Shown piece by piece: positions 16,604-25,319 of a DNA stretch of 48,447 nucleotides. Both the position numbers and the translations under genes were made by a program. Source of the DNA: a virus; the IMG/VR virus record IMGVR_UViG_3300044982_000085, positions 1 through 48,447 of that record; one strand, 5' to 3'. The number at the start of each line of letters is the position of its first letter. Position 1 is the stretch's first letter. A model generated the notes under the pieces. The model saw only the letters and a program-made list of their open reading frames with translations, made no database searches and was not told the DNA's origin.

Positions 16604-18357
16604 GCAATATCGTTGACGCCTTCTTTGTGTCGTTCGGGCTCGATGCGTCGTTGTACAAAAAGGGGCAAAAGGAAATCGCCGACGCGAACAAGAAAATTCG
16701 CGACGAGGAAGCGTCGGCCACCAAGGAAACGCTGCACAATCAGAAACAGATCACCGAGGGTCTCTCCTCCATCAAGGTGGGGCTCCTCGAGGTGCTGGCC
16801 GTGGTGGCAGGCGGCATGGGGTTCAAGGCGTTCATCGCGGACAGCATGAACGGACAGGCGGCGTTGCACCGCATGTCGCAGAACCTGAACATGAACGTCA
16901 AGGATATTGAAGCGTGGGGCGTCGTGGCGCAGGGCATGGGCGCCAATGCGGAAGATGCGTTCAACGCGCTGCAGACCGTCGCGGGGGGCATGGCCGAGGC
17001 GGGCGTCAAGGGGTTCAGCGCCTTCACCGACGCGGCGCGCGCCAACGGCGTAGCGCTGCAGGACACCAAAGGCCAGTGGCTTGATAATGCCGATGTGATG
17101 CTGTCGATTGCGCATCGCATGCATCAAATGCCCCGGCAGCAAGCCATGTGGTTGGCGAACCAAATGGGCGTGGGCGCCATGGCCAACACGCTGCTGTTGC
17201 CCGAAAAGGAATTGCAGGCGTACTACGACCAGGCCAAGCGCATCGCTGCCGTTACGGACCAGTCAGCCGCCAATGCCGCGCGCCTGCAGATGAAGTGGGC
17301 GTTGCTGGAGGAGCGGTTCAAAGCGATCCGTGATACGGCGTGGAGCAAGCTGGAGCCGGTGCTGGAAAAGCTCGGCGATCGTCTGGCCAATTGGCTCGAT
17401 AAAATCGACTGGGACAAGGTGATCACGCGTATCACCGAGTTTGCAGCGCAGATTCAATCGATCGTCGAGGCGTTCGGCGGTTGGAAAGATGTGCTGTTGA
17501 TCATCGTGGGCCTCAAGGTGGCCAGCTGGGTGGCCGGTCTCTCCAGCGGTCTTACGGCGTTGCTCCCGATCCTGGCCAGCACTACCGCCGGCATGCTGGC
17601 GCTCGTCGCTGCAGCCGCGGCATTAGCGGGCTACGGCATACATAAGGCGATCGAGGGTACGAAGGCCGATGACTTGATCGGCCATGGTGTGGCGATGGTG
17701 CTGGGCGGCCTCGGCAATCAGGAAGCGCTTGATGCACAGATGAGCCAGATTCGCGGCGACGCTGCGCTATCGCGCAGCAATCGCTCCGGCCCGCGCGGCA
17801 TCCGTAACAACAATCCCGGCAATCTCAACTACGTGGGACAGGCTGGCGCGCATCTGGAGGCGCCGGGCGGACGCTTTGCGGCGTTCGGTACCATGACGCA
17901 GGGTCTCGGGGCCATGGCCGATCAGCTCGAACGTTACATGATCGGAGGTACCGACACGATTCGCAAAATCGTCAACAAGTACGCCCCCGCCAGCGATCAC
18001 AACAACGTCAATGCCTACATTGCCGATCTGATGAAACAGACCGGCGACAGTGCCGATCAGAAGCTCGGTGGCGGCGACCTGGCGTCGCTCATGCGCGCCA
18101 TAATCAACCACGAAGGCAACGGTAAGTTCATCAGTGACGCCGATATAGGAAAGGGCATTCAGTTCAGCGCGCAGCAGCACGCCGCAGCGCGCGCGGGGCA
18201 CTCGAGCAACACGCGGACCAGCACCAGCACGACCCATATCGATCAGCTAACCGTCGTGCTACCTAATGCGCGCGACGCGCAGTCCATGGCGCAGCAGCTG
18301 CCCAACGCCTTGGGGCAGCAATCATTGATCCAGCAATCGAACCGGGGCATTGAATGA
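16600..18357 (+). CDS. Tape measure protein with a peptidoglycan hydrolase domain
   Basis: 585 residues. Helical N-terminal part (residues 1-290), a hydrophobic segment at about 298-350 (LLIIVGLKVASWVAGL onwards), then a separate domain at about 398-515. This begins RGIRNNNPGNLNYVGQ and continues with FGTMTQGLGAMADQLERYM, IRKIVNKYAPASDHNNVNAY and AIINHEGNGKF, the pattern of virion-associated muralytic domains. The protein sets tail length and its domain probably opens the cell wall during DNA entry. Confidence 0.87.
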   Translation: MSNIVDAFFVSFGLDASLYKKGQKEIADANKKIRDEEASATKETLHNQKQITEGLSSIKVGLLEVLAVVAGGMGFKAFIADSMNGQAALHRMSQNLNMNVKDIEAWGVVAQGMGANAEDAFNALQTVAGGMAEAGVKGFSAFTDAARANGVALQDTKGQWLDNADVMLSIAHRMHQMPRQQAMWLANQMGVGAMANTLLLPEKELQAYYDQAKRIAAVTDQSAANAARLQMKWALLEERFKAIRDTAWSKLEPVLEKLGDRLANWLDKIDWDKVITRITEFAAQIQSIVEAFGGWKDVLLIIVGLKVASWVAGLSSGLTALLPILASTTAGMLALVAAAAALAGYGIHKAIEGTKADDLIGHGVAMVLGGLGNQEALDAQMSQIRGDAALSRSNRSGPRGIRNNNPGNLNYVGQAGAHLEAPGGRFAAFGTMTQGLGAMADQLERYMIGGTDTIRKIVNKYAPASDHNNVNAYIADLMKQTGDSADQKLGGGDLASLMRAIINHEGNGKFISDADIGKGIQFSAQQHAAARAGHSSNTRTSTSTTHIDQLTVVLPNARDAQSMAQQLPNALGQQSLIQQSNRGIE

Positions 18358-18974
18358 GCGCCGTGTTGAATGGGGTGCTGCTCGATGCCGTCGACGTGGC
18401 GCGCGTCGTCAATCTGCTGTCGCCCGCGCAGCCGCAGTGGGGCGTGTACAGCACGGGCACCTCCAATCCGGTGATCTTCCCCGACAGCTTCTACAAGGTC
18501 GAATTTGACGACGACTCCAGCGCCAGCGATTACCCCGTGGAAAATGGCGGATTCGCCACGTACAACAAAGTGATGCGTCCGCAAGGCGTGCATTTGGTCA
18601 TGTTGTGCGGTGGGCAGGGAGTCATGTCCCGCCCGGCCTTCATCGCCACGCTCAAGCAGATGAAGGCGTCGACCGAGATTTACGATATCGCCACGCCTAA
18701 CGATCTGATCACCTCGGTGACGCTCACCCGGTGGAACTACCGTATTGCGGCGGACGACGGCGTGTCGCTGCTCACCGTGGAGGCTATTTTCGAGGAAGTG
18801 CGCCAAGCGCCAGCGGCGACGTATTCCACGTCCAATGCGAGCGCCGGCACACCGATCGTCACGAGCAACAGTCCCGATGCGGCTAGCCCCGTGAACACCG
18901 GCAGCGTGCAGCCCAGCGCGACGATTACGGACCTGCATCCCACGGTAGGACCGGACGGACAGCCCCTAGGATGA
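18354..18974 (+). CDS. Tail/baseplate protein, function unknown
   Basis: 206 residues, ATGA overlap with the tape measure. Core with GGFATYNKVMRPQGVHLVML and ALKQ-like helix region reads like baseplate hub-associated proteins just after the tape measure. The last 50 residues are Ser/Pro/Thr-rich. It probably links tape measure or tube to the baseplate. Confidence 0.7.
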   Translation: MSAVLNGVLLDAVDVARVVNLLSPAQPQWGVYSTGTSNPVIFPDSFYKVEFDDDSSASDYPVENGGFATYNKVMRPQGVHLVMLCGGQGVMSRPAFIATLKQMKASTEIYDIATPNDLITSVTLTRWNYRIAADDGVSLLTVEAIFEEVRQAPAATYSTSNASAGTPIVTSNSPDAASPVNTGSVQPSATITDLHPTVGPDGQPLG

Positions 18975-19309
18975 ACTACATTCCTCTCCAGCCGCTGGCA
19001 TCGCAGCAGTTCACCACGACGCTGGCCGGGCAGACATGTCTGATCGCGCTCTATCAAAAGAGCAGCGGTTTGTACATGGACCTCACGGTCAACAACGTGT
19101 CGATCCTCAATGCTCAAATATGCTTGGTGAACACGCTGCTCGTGCGTTTCTCGTATCTGGGATTTGTTGGCGACCTGGCGTTTATCGATACCCAGGCCAA
19201 TGGCGCCCCGCTCGATCCATACTTTACTGGGCTGGGCGATAGCACCGCGCGTTGGCAGTTCCTTTACTTGACGCCGACCGATGTTGCGGTGCAGACGGTG
19301 GCCATATGA
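18971..19309 (+). CDS. Baseplate plug protein (DUF6983-like)
   Basis: 112 residues, ATGA overlap. Motifs TLAGQTCLIALYQKSSGLYM, FSYLGFVGDLAFIDTQ and RWQFLYLTP are those of baseplate plug proteins of simple contractile tails. It sits at the base of the tube next to the hub. Confidence 0.8.
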   Translation: MNYIPLQPLASQQFTTTLAGQTCLIALYQKSSGLYMDLTVNNVSILNAQICLVNTLLVRFSYLGFVGDLAFIDTQANGAPLDPYFTGLGDSTARWQFLYLTPTDVAVQTVAI

Positions 19310-20259
19310 CCGTCAACATGGCCAGCAAGATCCTACAAGTGCAATTCGCGCTGGATGGCGATACGTTCGATGGCAGCAACAACACGATCACCGTAAGCGG
19401 GCTGCGCACTAGCTGCGTGGTCAACAGCTATAACGGGAGCATTGGGTCATTCGCCTCTAACTTGAGTTTGAGCATTAGCGGCATGGCCAATCGCGACATG
19501 GCCAAACTGAGCACGCTGGGATTTAGCAGTGGCATTTACAACAAAAACCTGATCACTGTTTCTGCGGGCGATTCGCTGAGCAGCTTGGTCCAGGTCTTTG
19601 CCGGCGGTATCACTTACGGAAACGCCGACTATAACGCCATGCCACAAGCGCGCCTCGACATCGTGGCCAGCGCCATGGCGTCGCTGCAGTTCGCCCCGGT
19701 AGCGGCGTCCAGCTTCCAAGGGACGCTCAGCGTGGCCGCGATGATCGAGGCGGTCGGCAAGGCATGTAATCCGCCGATGGCGTGCGTCAACAACGGCGTT
19801 ACGGCCACACTGAGTAACCACGCGGTAGGGGGTTCGGGTGTTGATCAGATTGAGGATATTTGTCAGGCGTCTGGCACGCAGTTCAAAATCGCCAACGGTC
19901 CCTCGGGTCAGCCTACGATTTACCTATGGCCGCAAGGTTCCACGGCAGACGCGCAAGTGGTATCTGTAAACGGGTCTACCGGGATGATCGGCTATCCTAC
20001 GTACTCGTTTCGGGGGCTCGACGTGCGATCGTATTTCAATCCGCAATTAGAGATCGGGCGTCAAGTCATGGTGACCAGCACGACGCCGCCGCCGGCCGCC
20101 AATGCGCCGCAGCAGACGCCGGGTATGGGACCGTCCCCGGGGGCCAGTGGTACGTTCTACGTATGGGGCGTCACCCACAATCTGTCGAGCGAAACGGTCA
20201 ACGGGCCGTGGGAAACGATGGTCAACCTAGGGAACAACAACACCAGTGCCCGCGGATAA
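19306..20259 (+). CDS. Baseplate hub protein
   Basis: 317 residues from ATG 19306 (ATGA overlap). Contains FDGSNNTITVSGLRTSCVV and a second half with GVDQIEDICQASGTQFKIA and LDVRSYFNPQLEIGRQVMV, as in phage hub proteins equivalent to Mu gp44/P2 gpD. A Pro-rich loop (TTPPPAANAPQQTPG) precedes the last strands. Located between plug and spike. Confidence 0.75.
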   Translation: MTVNMASKILQVQFALDGDTFDGSNNTITVSGLRTSCVVNSYNGSIGSFASNLSLSISGMANRDMAKLSTLGFSSGIYNKNLITVSAGDSLSSLVQVFAGGITYGNADYNAMPQARLDIVASAMASLQFAPVAASSFQGTLSVAAMIEAVGKACNPPMACVNNGVTATLSNHAVGGSGVDQIEDICQASGTQFKIANGPSGQPTIYLWPQGSTADAQVVSVNGSTGMIGYPTYSFRGLDVRSYFNPQLEIGRQVMVTSTTPPPAANAPQQTPGMGPSPGASGTFYVWGVTHNLSSETVNGPWETMVNLGNNNTSARG

Positions 20260-20977
20260 TTTCAACACGTTCAACAATTCCAGCGCGAGCGGTGATCAAC
20301 ACGCGGCGCTGAAATTCTGGCTGCGCCGGTCGCTGGCCCAAATGCGCGTGGCCTCCATCGTGCGCATCAAAACGGTTTACAACTCCGGGGGCGTTGCGGC
20401 GTCCGGCATTGTCGACGTGCAGCCACTCGTGCAACAGATCGATGGGCAGGGTAACGTGTACGCGCTGCCGGTGATCTTTGGCGTGCCCTACTCTCGGCTG
20501 CAGGGCGGCACCAATGCGGTCATCTTGGATCCGCAGGTAGGTGATATTGGCTGGTGCATTTTCGGAGACCGCGATCAGTCCGCGGCGATCGCCAGCAAGG
20601 GCCTGTCCATCCCGGGCAGTGACCGCCGGCATAGCCTCTCCGATGCCATGTACGTGGGCACCGGACTCACCGGCGTGCCGACGCAGTATGTGCAGTTTTC
20701 GAGCGCCGGGGTCGATATCGTGTCGCCGACGGCCGTCAAAGCCACCGTGGATGGGTGTTCTTTCACGCTCAATGCTTCGGAGTTCGTCGCCAGCGCGGGC
20801 GGGTCGTCTATGACCATCAATGCCAGTGGCATTGCCTTCGTCGGCCCGGTGACCGGCAACGAGACGGCGACATTCACCGGCGAAGTCGAGGGCAACAACA
20901 TCAAGCTTTCCGTGCTCCAAGTGAGCGGCGTGCAGACCGGTAGCGATATCTCCGGCCCACCGGTGCCCGGCACATGA
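20246..20977 (+). CDS. Baseplate spike (Gp138/gpV-like)
   Basis: 243 residues, GTG start overlapping the hub gene by 14 bases. N-terminal OB-like domain (IVDVQPLVQQIDGQGNVYAL, VGDIGWCIFGDRDQSAAI), then a Gly/Ser/Thr beta-helical spike shaft (TVDGCSFTLNASEFVASAGG). Acts as the membrane-piercing tip. Confidence 0.8.
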   Translation: MPADNFNTFNNSSASGDQHAALKFWLRRSLAQMRVASIVRIKTVYNSGGVAASGIVDVQPLVQQIDGQGNVYALPVIFGVPYSRLQGGTNAVILDPQVGDIGWCIFGDRDQSAAIASKGLSIPGSDRRHSLSDAMYVGTGLTGVPTQYVQFSSAGVDIVSPTAVKATVDGCSFTLNASEFVASAGGSSMTINASGIAFVGPVTGNETATFTGEVEGNNIKLSVLQVSGVQTGSDISGPPVPGT

Positions 20978-21336
20978 CCGTTACCTACCAGTTAGACCCT
21001 ATTACGTGGGACCGCGTCGTGGGCCCCGACGGCAATTACGTGCTGATCAGCGACGGCGCACAGATCGCGCAAGATGTGCAGTGTGCTATCCGAACGTTCT
21101 TCGGAGAGTGCTGGTATGACACGACGCAGGGTGTGCCCTATCGCGAGAGCATTTTGGGCGTCTGGCCACCACCAGCGACCAGCTTTTTGAAGGCGCAAAT
21201 CGTTCGGGCAGCTGCTACAGTGCCCACCGTCACCGCCTGCACTGTGACTCAGTTGCAGCTGGTTAACCGCCGCATGACGGGAGTGGCGCTCGTGAGCACG
21301 ACCGTAAGCGCAGTCCCCATTGAGGTGGTTTTCTGA
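20974..21336 (+). CDS. Baseplate wedge (gpW/gp25-like)
   Basis: 120 residues. Pattern DGAQIAQDVQCAIRTFFGECWYDTTQGVPY is diagnostic for the gp25-like lysozyme-fold wedge component. ATGA-type overlap with spike and one-base overlap with the gpJ-like gene. Confidence 0.85.
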   Translation: MTVTYQLDPITWDRVVGPDGNYVLISDGAQIAQDVQCAIRTFFGECWYDTTQGVPYRESILGVWPPPATSFLKAQIVRAAATVPTVTACTVTQLQLVNRRMTGVALVSTTVSAVPIEVVF

Positions 21337-22550
21337 TGGCCATTACAACCAACGTTCCCGCCATCCAATTTACGCCCGGCGGCGTGGTGTTGCCCACTGA
21401 GGCGGAGATTCTCGCAGGCGTCCAGGCGGATCAGAACGCCGCGGCCGGCGGATCGCTCAGCAGCACCCTTACCTCACCGCAGGGGCAGGAAGCGCAGAGC
21501 GCTACGGCGATCATCGGCGCCAAGAATGGCGAGATCGCTTTCCTCGTGAATCAGTTTGACCCGGACAACGCTTCCGGCAAGTGGCAGGACGGTCTCGGTC
21601 AGCTCTATTTCATGACGCGCATTGCCGCGTCGGGTTCCGTGGTGCCAGTGCTGCTGACGGGTCTTGTCGGTGCCACGGTGCTGGCCGGTGCGTTGGTGCA
21701 AGACCCATCCGGCTACCTGTGGTCGTTGCTGGCTGACGCTACGTTCACCGTTTCCGGCAACGTTACCGCCGATTTTCAGTGCCAGACAACCGGGCCGATC
21801 GCATTGGCCAATGGCGTCTCGCTGATCATCTACAAGGCGCAGGTAGGTTGGGAAACGGCCACCACGTCGGGCACGGCGGTGCCTGGCAACGATGTGGAGA
21901 GCCGCGCAGATTTCGAGTGGCGCCGACAGAACAGCGTGGCCTCCAACTCGCAAAACTGCGTCGATGCAACATTGGGCAGCGTGTTGGCCGTGCCTGGCGT
22001 GCTGGACTGCTATGTGATTGACAACCCGCAGCCCACGACGGTTAACACCGGGGTCACCAATTACCCCGTAGTGCGAAACTCCATTTACGTGGCCGCGGTC
22101 GGCGGTGCTGCGGCTGACGTCGCGCAAGCGATATGGGTCAAGAAACCACCCGGCTGCAACTATAACGGCAACACGAGTTTCACCGTTACGGACACCGCCA
22201 ACACGGGGAAACCGACCTACGTGGTGTCGTGGGAAACGCCAACCAGTGAGCCGGTATTCATTACAGTGAACATCGCCAACAACCCGAACTTGCCGAGCAA
22301 TATCATCGCGCTGGCGCAGGCCGCGGTGCTTGCAGCGTTCAATGGGCAGGATGGCGGCTCACGCTCGCGCATCGCATCGACCACGTATTCAGGCCGCTTC
22401 TATGCGGGGCTCTACGCGATCAACCCCAACGTCAATGTGGAGTCGGTGTTCTTGGGGCTGAGCGCCTCGCCAACTGCAACCGCCCTGGCGATGGGCATTG
22501 ATCAGAGCCCAACACTGGCGCAGTCCAATATCGTCGTGAACCTCATCTGA
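21336..22550 (+). CDS. Baseplate J-like protein
   Basis: 404 residues. Begins with the usual gpJ opening (AEILAGVQADQNAAAGG), then ASGKWQDGLGQLYFMTRI and the core ESRADFEWRRQNSVASNSQN with PGVLDCYVIDNPQPT. Forms the wedge arms of the contractile baseplate. Confidence 0.88.
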   Translation: MAITTNVPAIQFTPGGVVLPTEAEILAGVQADQNAAAGGSLSSTLTSPQGQEAQSATAIIGAKNGEIAFLVNQFDPDNASGKWQDGLGQLYFMTRIAASGSVVPVLLTGLVGATVLAGALVQDPSGYLWSLLADATFTVSGNVTADFQCQTTGPIALANGVSLIIYKAQVGWETATTSGTAVPGNDVESRADFEWRRQNSVASNSQNCVDATLGSVLAVPGVLDCYVIDNPQPTTVNTGVTNYPVVRNSIYVAAVGGAAADVAQAIWVKKPPGCNYNGNTSFTVTDTANTGKPTYVVSWETPTSEPVFITVNIANNPNLPSNIIALAQAAVLAAFNGQDGGSRSRIASTTYSGRFYAGLYAINPNVNVESVFLGLSASPTATALAMGIDQSPTLAQSNIVVNLI

Positions 22551-22552
22551 CG

Positions 22553-23185
22553 ATGCGCGATTTCACCGCCACCCTCCTATCCCAATTCGCAACGAGCCCG
22601 AGCATTACGGCAGACGTTGCGAATTGGAACGCATGGATTCGCCCAGATATCGACCTCGACAACTTCTATAGCTACGTGTGGAATGTGCAGACGGCGCAGG
22701 GATTCGGCCTCGATATCCTCGGGCGCATCGTGGGCGTTACACGCAACATTACGATCCCCGGGGTCAATGTCGATTTCGGATTCAAGGAAGCGTTACCCGG
22801 CAGCTACGGTTTCGGGCAGGCACCGTTCTACAACGGGCAGTCCACGAGCAGCGTTTATCAGCTGGCCGATGATGCTTTCCGCACCCTGATCCTCGCGAAA
22901 GCCGCCATCAATATCTGCAGCTTGACTTGTCAGAGCATCAACGCCCTGCTCCAGCTGCTTTTTCCCGGTCGCGGCAATTGTTTCGTGGTGGATCTGGGTA
23001 ATATGCAGATGCGCTATGTGTTCGAGTTTCCCTTGCAACCGTGGGAGTTGGCCATCGTCAATGGCGGGTTCTTGCCGCGGCCGTCCGGGGTGCTGGCAAC
23101 GGTGCAAGTGATCCCGGTTACAGTGACTTTCGGATTCTATGAAGGCGGTTATCCACCTTTCGGTTTCGGCAATTTTTTCTACTAG
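22553..23185 (+). CDS. DUF2612 baseplate/fibre-connecting protein (gpI-like)
   Basis: 210 residues. Contains WNVQTAQGFGLDILGRIVGV, ADDAFRTLILAKAAINICS and the aromatic/glycine end (GFYEGGYPPFGFGNFFY), as in DUF2612 proteins. Equivalent in position to gpI, linking wedge and tail fibres. Confidence 0.8.
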   Translation: MRDFTATLLSQFATSPSITADVANWNAWIRPDIDLDNFYSYVWNVQTAQGFGLDILGRIVGVTRNITIPGVNVDFGFKEALPGSYGFGQAPFYNGQSTSSVYQLADDAFRTLILAKAAINICSLTCQSINALLQLLFPGRGNCFVVDLGNMQMRYVFEFPLQPWELAIVNGGFLPRPSGVLATVQVIPVTVTFGFYEGGYPPFGFGNFFY

Positions 23186-23193
23186 GACTCGCC

Positions 23194-24660
23194 ATGTTAC
23201 TCGCCAATATCCCCACCCTAGTTGCCGTGCCTTTCGCCAGTGGCGCCGGCAGCAGTTACATAAATCCGATCCCAGTGGCGTCGCAGATTGGCGTAGGCGA
23301 CGGCAGCGCCGCCTCCATGACCACGGGTTTCCCGCCTAAGACGTTTCTCCCGGAAGATGCGGGCGGCATCCCTCCGCATGGCGGGGACTTCAATGGTGTG
23401 CTGAATCTGGGTAGCGCGATTGATCAGTGGTCGCAGGCGGGCGGCGGGTATCCCTACAACGCTACGTTCTCCGGCACGGTGGGAGGCTACCCGAAAGGTG
23501 CCATCATCCAGCGCAGTGACGCTACGGGCGATTGGATCAGCACGGTAGACGGCAACACCACCAATCCCGACACGGGCGGTGCCGGCTGGCTCCCCTACGG
23601 CGGATCGACGCAGATCTATGTGCAGGCTCTCACGAATCTGAGCGTCACCGCGCCGATCTTGAGCGCCGCCTGCCCCATCATCGTGCTCACCGGTGCGCTG
23701 ACCGCGAACGTCAATTTGGTGCTGCCCGCGTGGGTGAGCAATGAGTGGTTGATCTCCAACCAGTGCACCGGTGCTTTCACCGTGACCGCAAAGACGGCGA
23801 GCGGCTCAGGCGTCGCGGTGGCGGTGGGTAGCACCACGGTATATTGCTCGTCGGCCGGCATTCAGTCGGGATCGGCGTCGTCGGGCACTGTGGTTTCTGT
23901 GGCGGTCACTCCGGCCAATGGAGTATCCGCGGCTAACGTTGGCACGGCTACCGCGCCAGTATTCGCTTTCACGTTAGGTAGCATCACTCCCGCTCTAGTG
24001 AGCGCCGGGGGAGCCGTGACAGGGGGTGCGACTCAAGCAATCTCTGTGATGGAAACTGCTACGGGCGGATTAGGAGGACTGGGTGTCAATACCTCCAGCA
24101 GCAATGCGTTCAACAGCGCCTTTATGTACTTCAACAACACCGGTAAATTTGCTGGGTATTTCGGCATCGGCAATGACAACAATTGGCGCGTCGGTGGCTG
24201 GTCCATGGGTGCGGTGTCGTACCGCGTCGTTCACGAGGGGCTTAGCGCCGTCAATTTCGCCGGCAGCATCAGCTACACCACCAGTGACGCCACCCTTTGC
24301 GACCGCCGATACAAGGAAAACATTCATCGCGTTGACCCGCGTCCGTTGCATCGGCGTCTGCCCTTCTACGAATACACCCGTAAAGATATCGCGCCTGGCC
24401 AACCAGGTCACCGCGCACGTAGCGGCATGGCGCAGGATGCACGCAAGATTGACCCGGACCTTGTGCAGCCGTGTCCCGCGCCGGCCGGTAGCCCGCTCAA
24501 GCATAAAGATTTTCTCGGCATGCACAAAACCGATATCGCCTACGAAGAGGCGATGTATGCAGGCCTGGCCACCGATCGCCACGAACGGCTGATTGCGAAG
24601 CAGGCACGGCTTATCGAACGCCTGACCAAGCAAGTGGCGAAGCTGAGCGCACGTGCATGA
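23194..24660 (+). CDS. Tail fibre with C-terminal S74-type chaperone-like domain
   Basis: 488 residues. The first 170 or so residues (IPVASQIGVG, GGDFNGVLNL, NTTNPDTGGAGWLPYGG) are paralogous to the spike at 25320, so this is the virion attachment module. After a Gly/Ser-rich middle, residues from about 365 read TLCDRRYKENIHRVDP, and the end is a helical coil (LIAKQARLIERLTKQVAKL). This matches the intramolecular chaperone of S74 tail fibres, where the motif normally starts with Ser-Asp; here position 369 is Cys. Confidence 0.82.
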   Translation: MLLANIPTLVAVPFASGAGSSYINPIPVASQIGVGDGSAASMTTGFPPKTFLPEDAGGIPPHGGDFNGVLNLGSAIDQWSQAGGGYPYNATFSGTVGGYPKGAIIQRSDATGDWISTVDGNTTNPDTGGAGWLPYGGSTQIYVQALTNLSVTAPILSAACPIIVLTGALTANVNLVLPAWVSNEWLISNQCTGAFTVTAKTASGSGVAVAVGSTTVYCSSAGIQSGSASSGTVVSVAVTPANGVSAANVGTATAPVFAFTLGSITPALVSAGGAVTGGATQAISVMETATGGLGGLGVNTSSSNAFNSAFMYFNNTGKFAGYFGIGNDNNWRVGGWSMGAVSYRVVHEGLSAVNFAGSISYTTSDATLCDRRYKENIHRVDPRPLHRRLPFYEYTRKDIAPGQPGHRARSGMAQDARKIDPDLVQPCPAPAGSPLKHKDFLGMHKTDIAYEEAMYAGLATDRHERLIAKQARLIERLTKQVAKLSARA

Positions 24661-25316
24661 CCGTCGGTAAAGCCTCCGCCGGTGTCGACCTTGACGCGAT
24701 CTTTGATCTATACGTCGAGGGCACACCCGTGGGCGCCACCGGGGAAACGTATGGGCCGATTGGGTCCGCTTCCGATATCGGATACCGCTACGCCCCGCTG
24801 ATCTACGGCACGATGGCGGCGCCGACCCACATTTATGTCATGCGCGGCGGCGTGCCTACTGACCTCAATCAGCTGTTTGCGGCAAAGGGTACTGCGAGCT
24901 ACGCCTTGTCCATCAACGGCCAAACCTTTGCGCAAGCGGTGCGTATCGGGTCGGGTTCGGGCAGCGCAACGATTCAATTCAATGTGACCACCTCGGGGTG
25001 GCAGGTAGTGGGTAGCGGGTTCGGTGGCGTGCTCACGCCGGCCGCCGGAACGCAGGCCAGTGGCGCCAATCCCGCGGGGGCAGTGACAGCTCAGCTCAAT
25101 GGTACGCTTGTCCCGGGATTCAATGCCGGCACCTATGCGACCAATGCCGCGAGCCCTTTGGCGATCAGTTCCAACCCGGGACTATCGGTGACGGCCTCGG
25201 GCGGTGTGACACCCGGGAAAAACTGCCACTACACGACGGTGATCAATTTCTTCAATTCCAGCGGTACCAACATCTCGTCGACCACTATTCTCCTTGTTGC
25301 TTCTGAGGGCGGCTAA
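24657..25316 (+). CDS. Tail fibre-region protein, function unknown
   Basis: 219 residues, ATGA overlap with the fibre gene. N-terminal part is globular (FDLYVEGTPVGATGETYGPI, THIYVMRGGVPTDLNQLF), the rest Gly/Ala/Thr-rich as in adhesive phage proteins. Placed between two receptor-binding genes, so an accessory fibre or tip protein is likely. Confidence 0.65.
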   Translation: MTVGKASAGVDLDAIFDLYVEGTPVGATGETYGPIGSASDIGYRYAPLIYGTMAAPTHIYVMRGGVPTDLNQLFAAKGTASYALSINGQTFAQAVRIGSGSGSATIQFNVTTSGWQVVGSGFGGVLTPAAGTQASGANPAGAVTAQLNGTLVPGFNAGTYATNAASPLAISSNPGLSVTASGGVTPGKNCHYTTVINFFNSSGTNISSTTILLVASEGG

Positions 25317-25319
25317 GTC

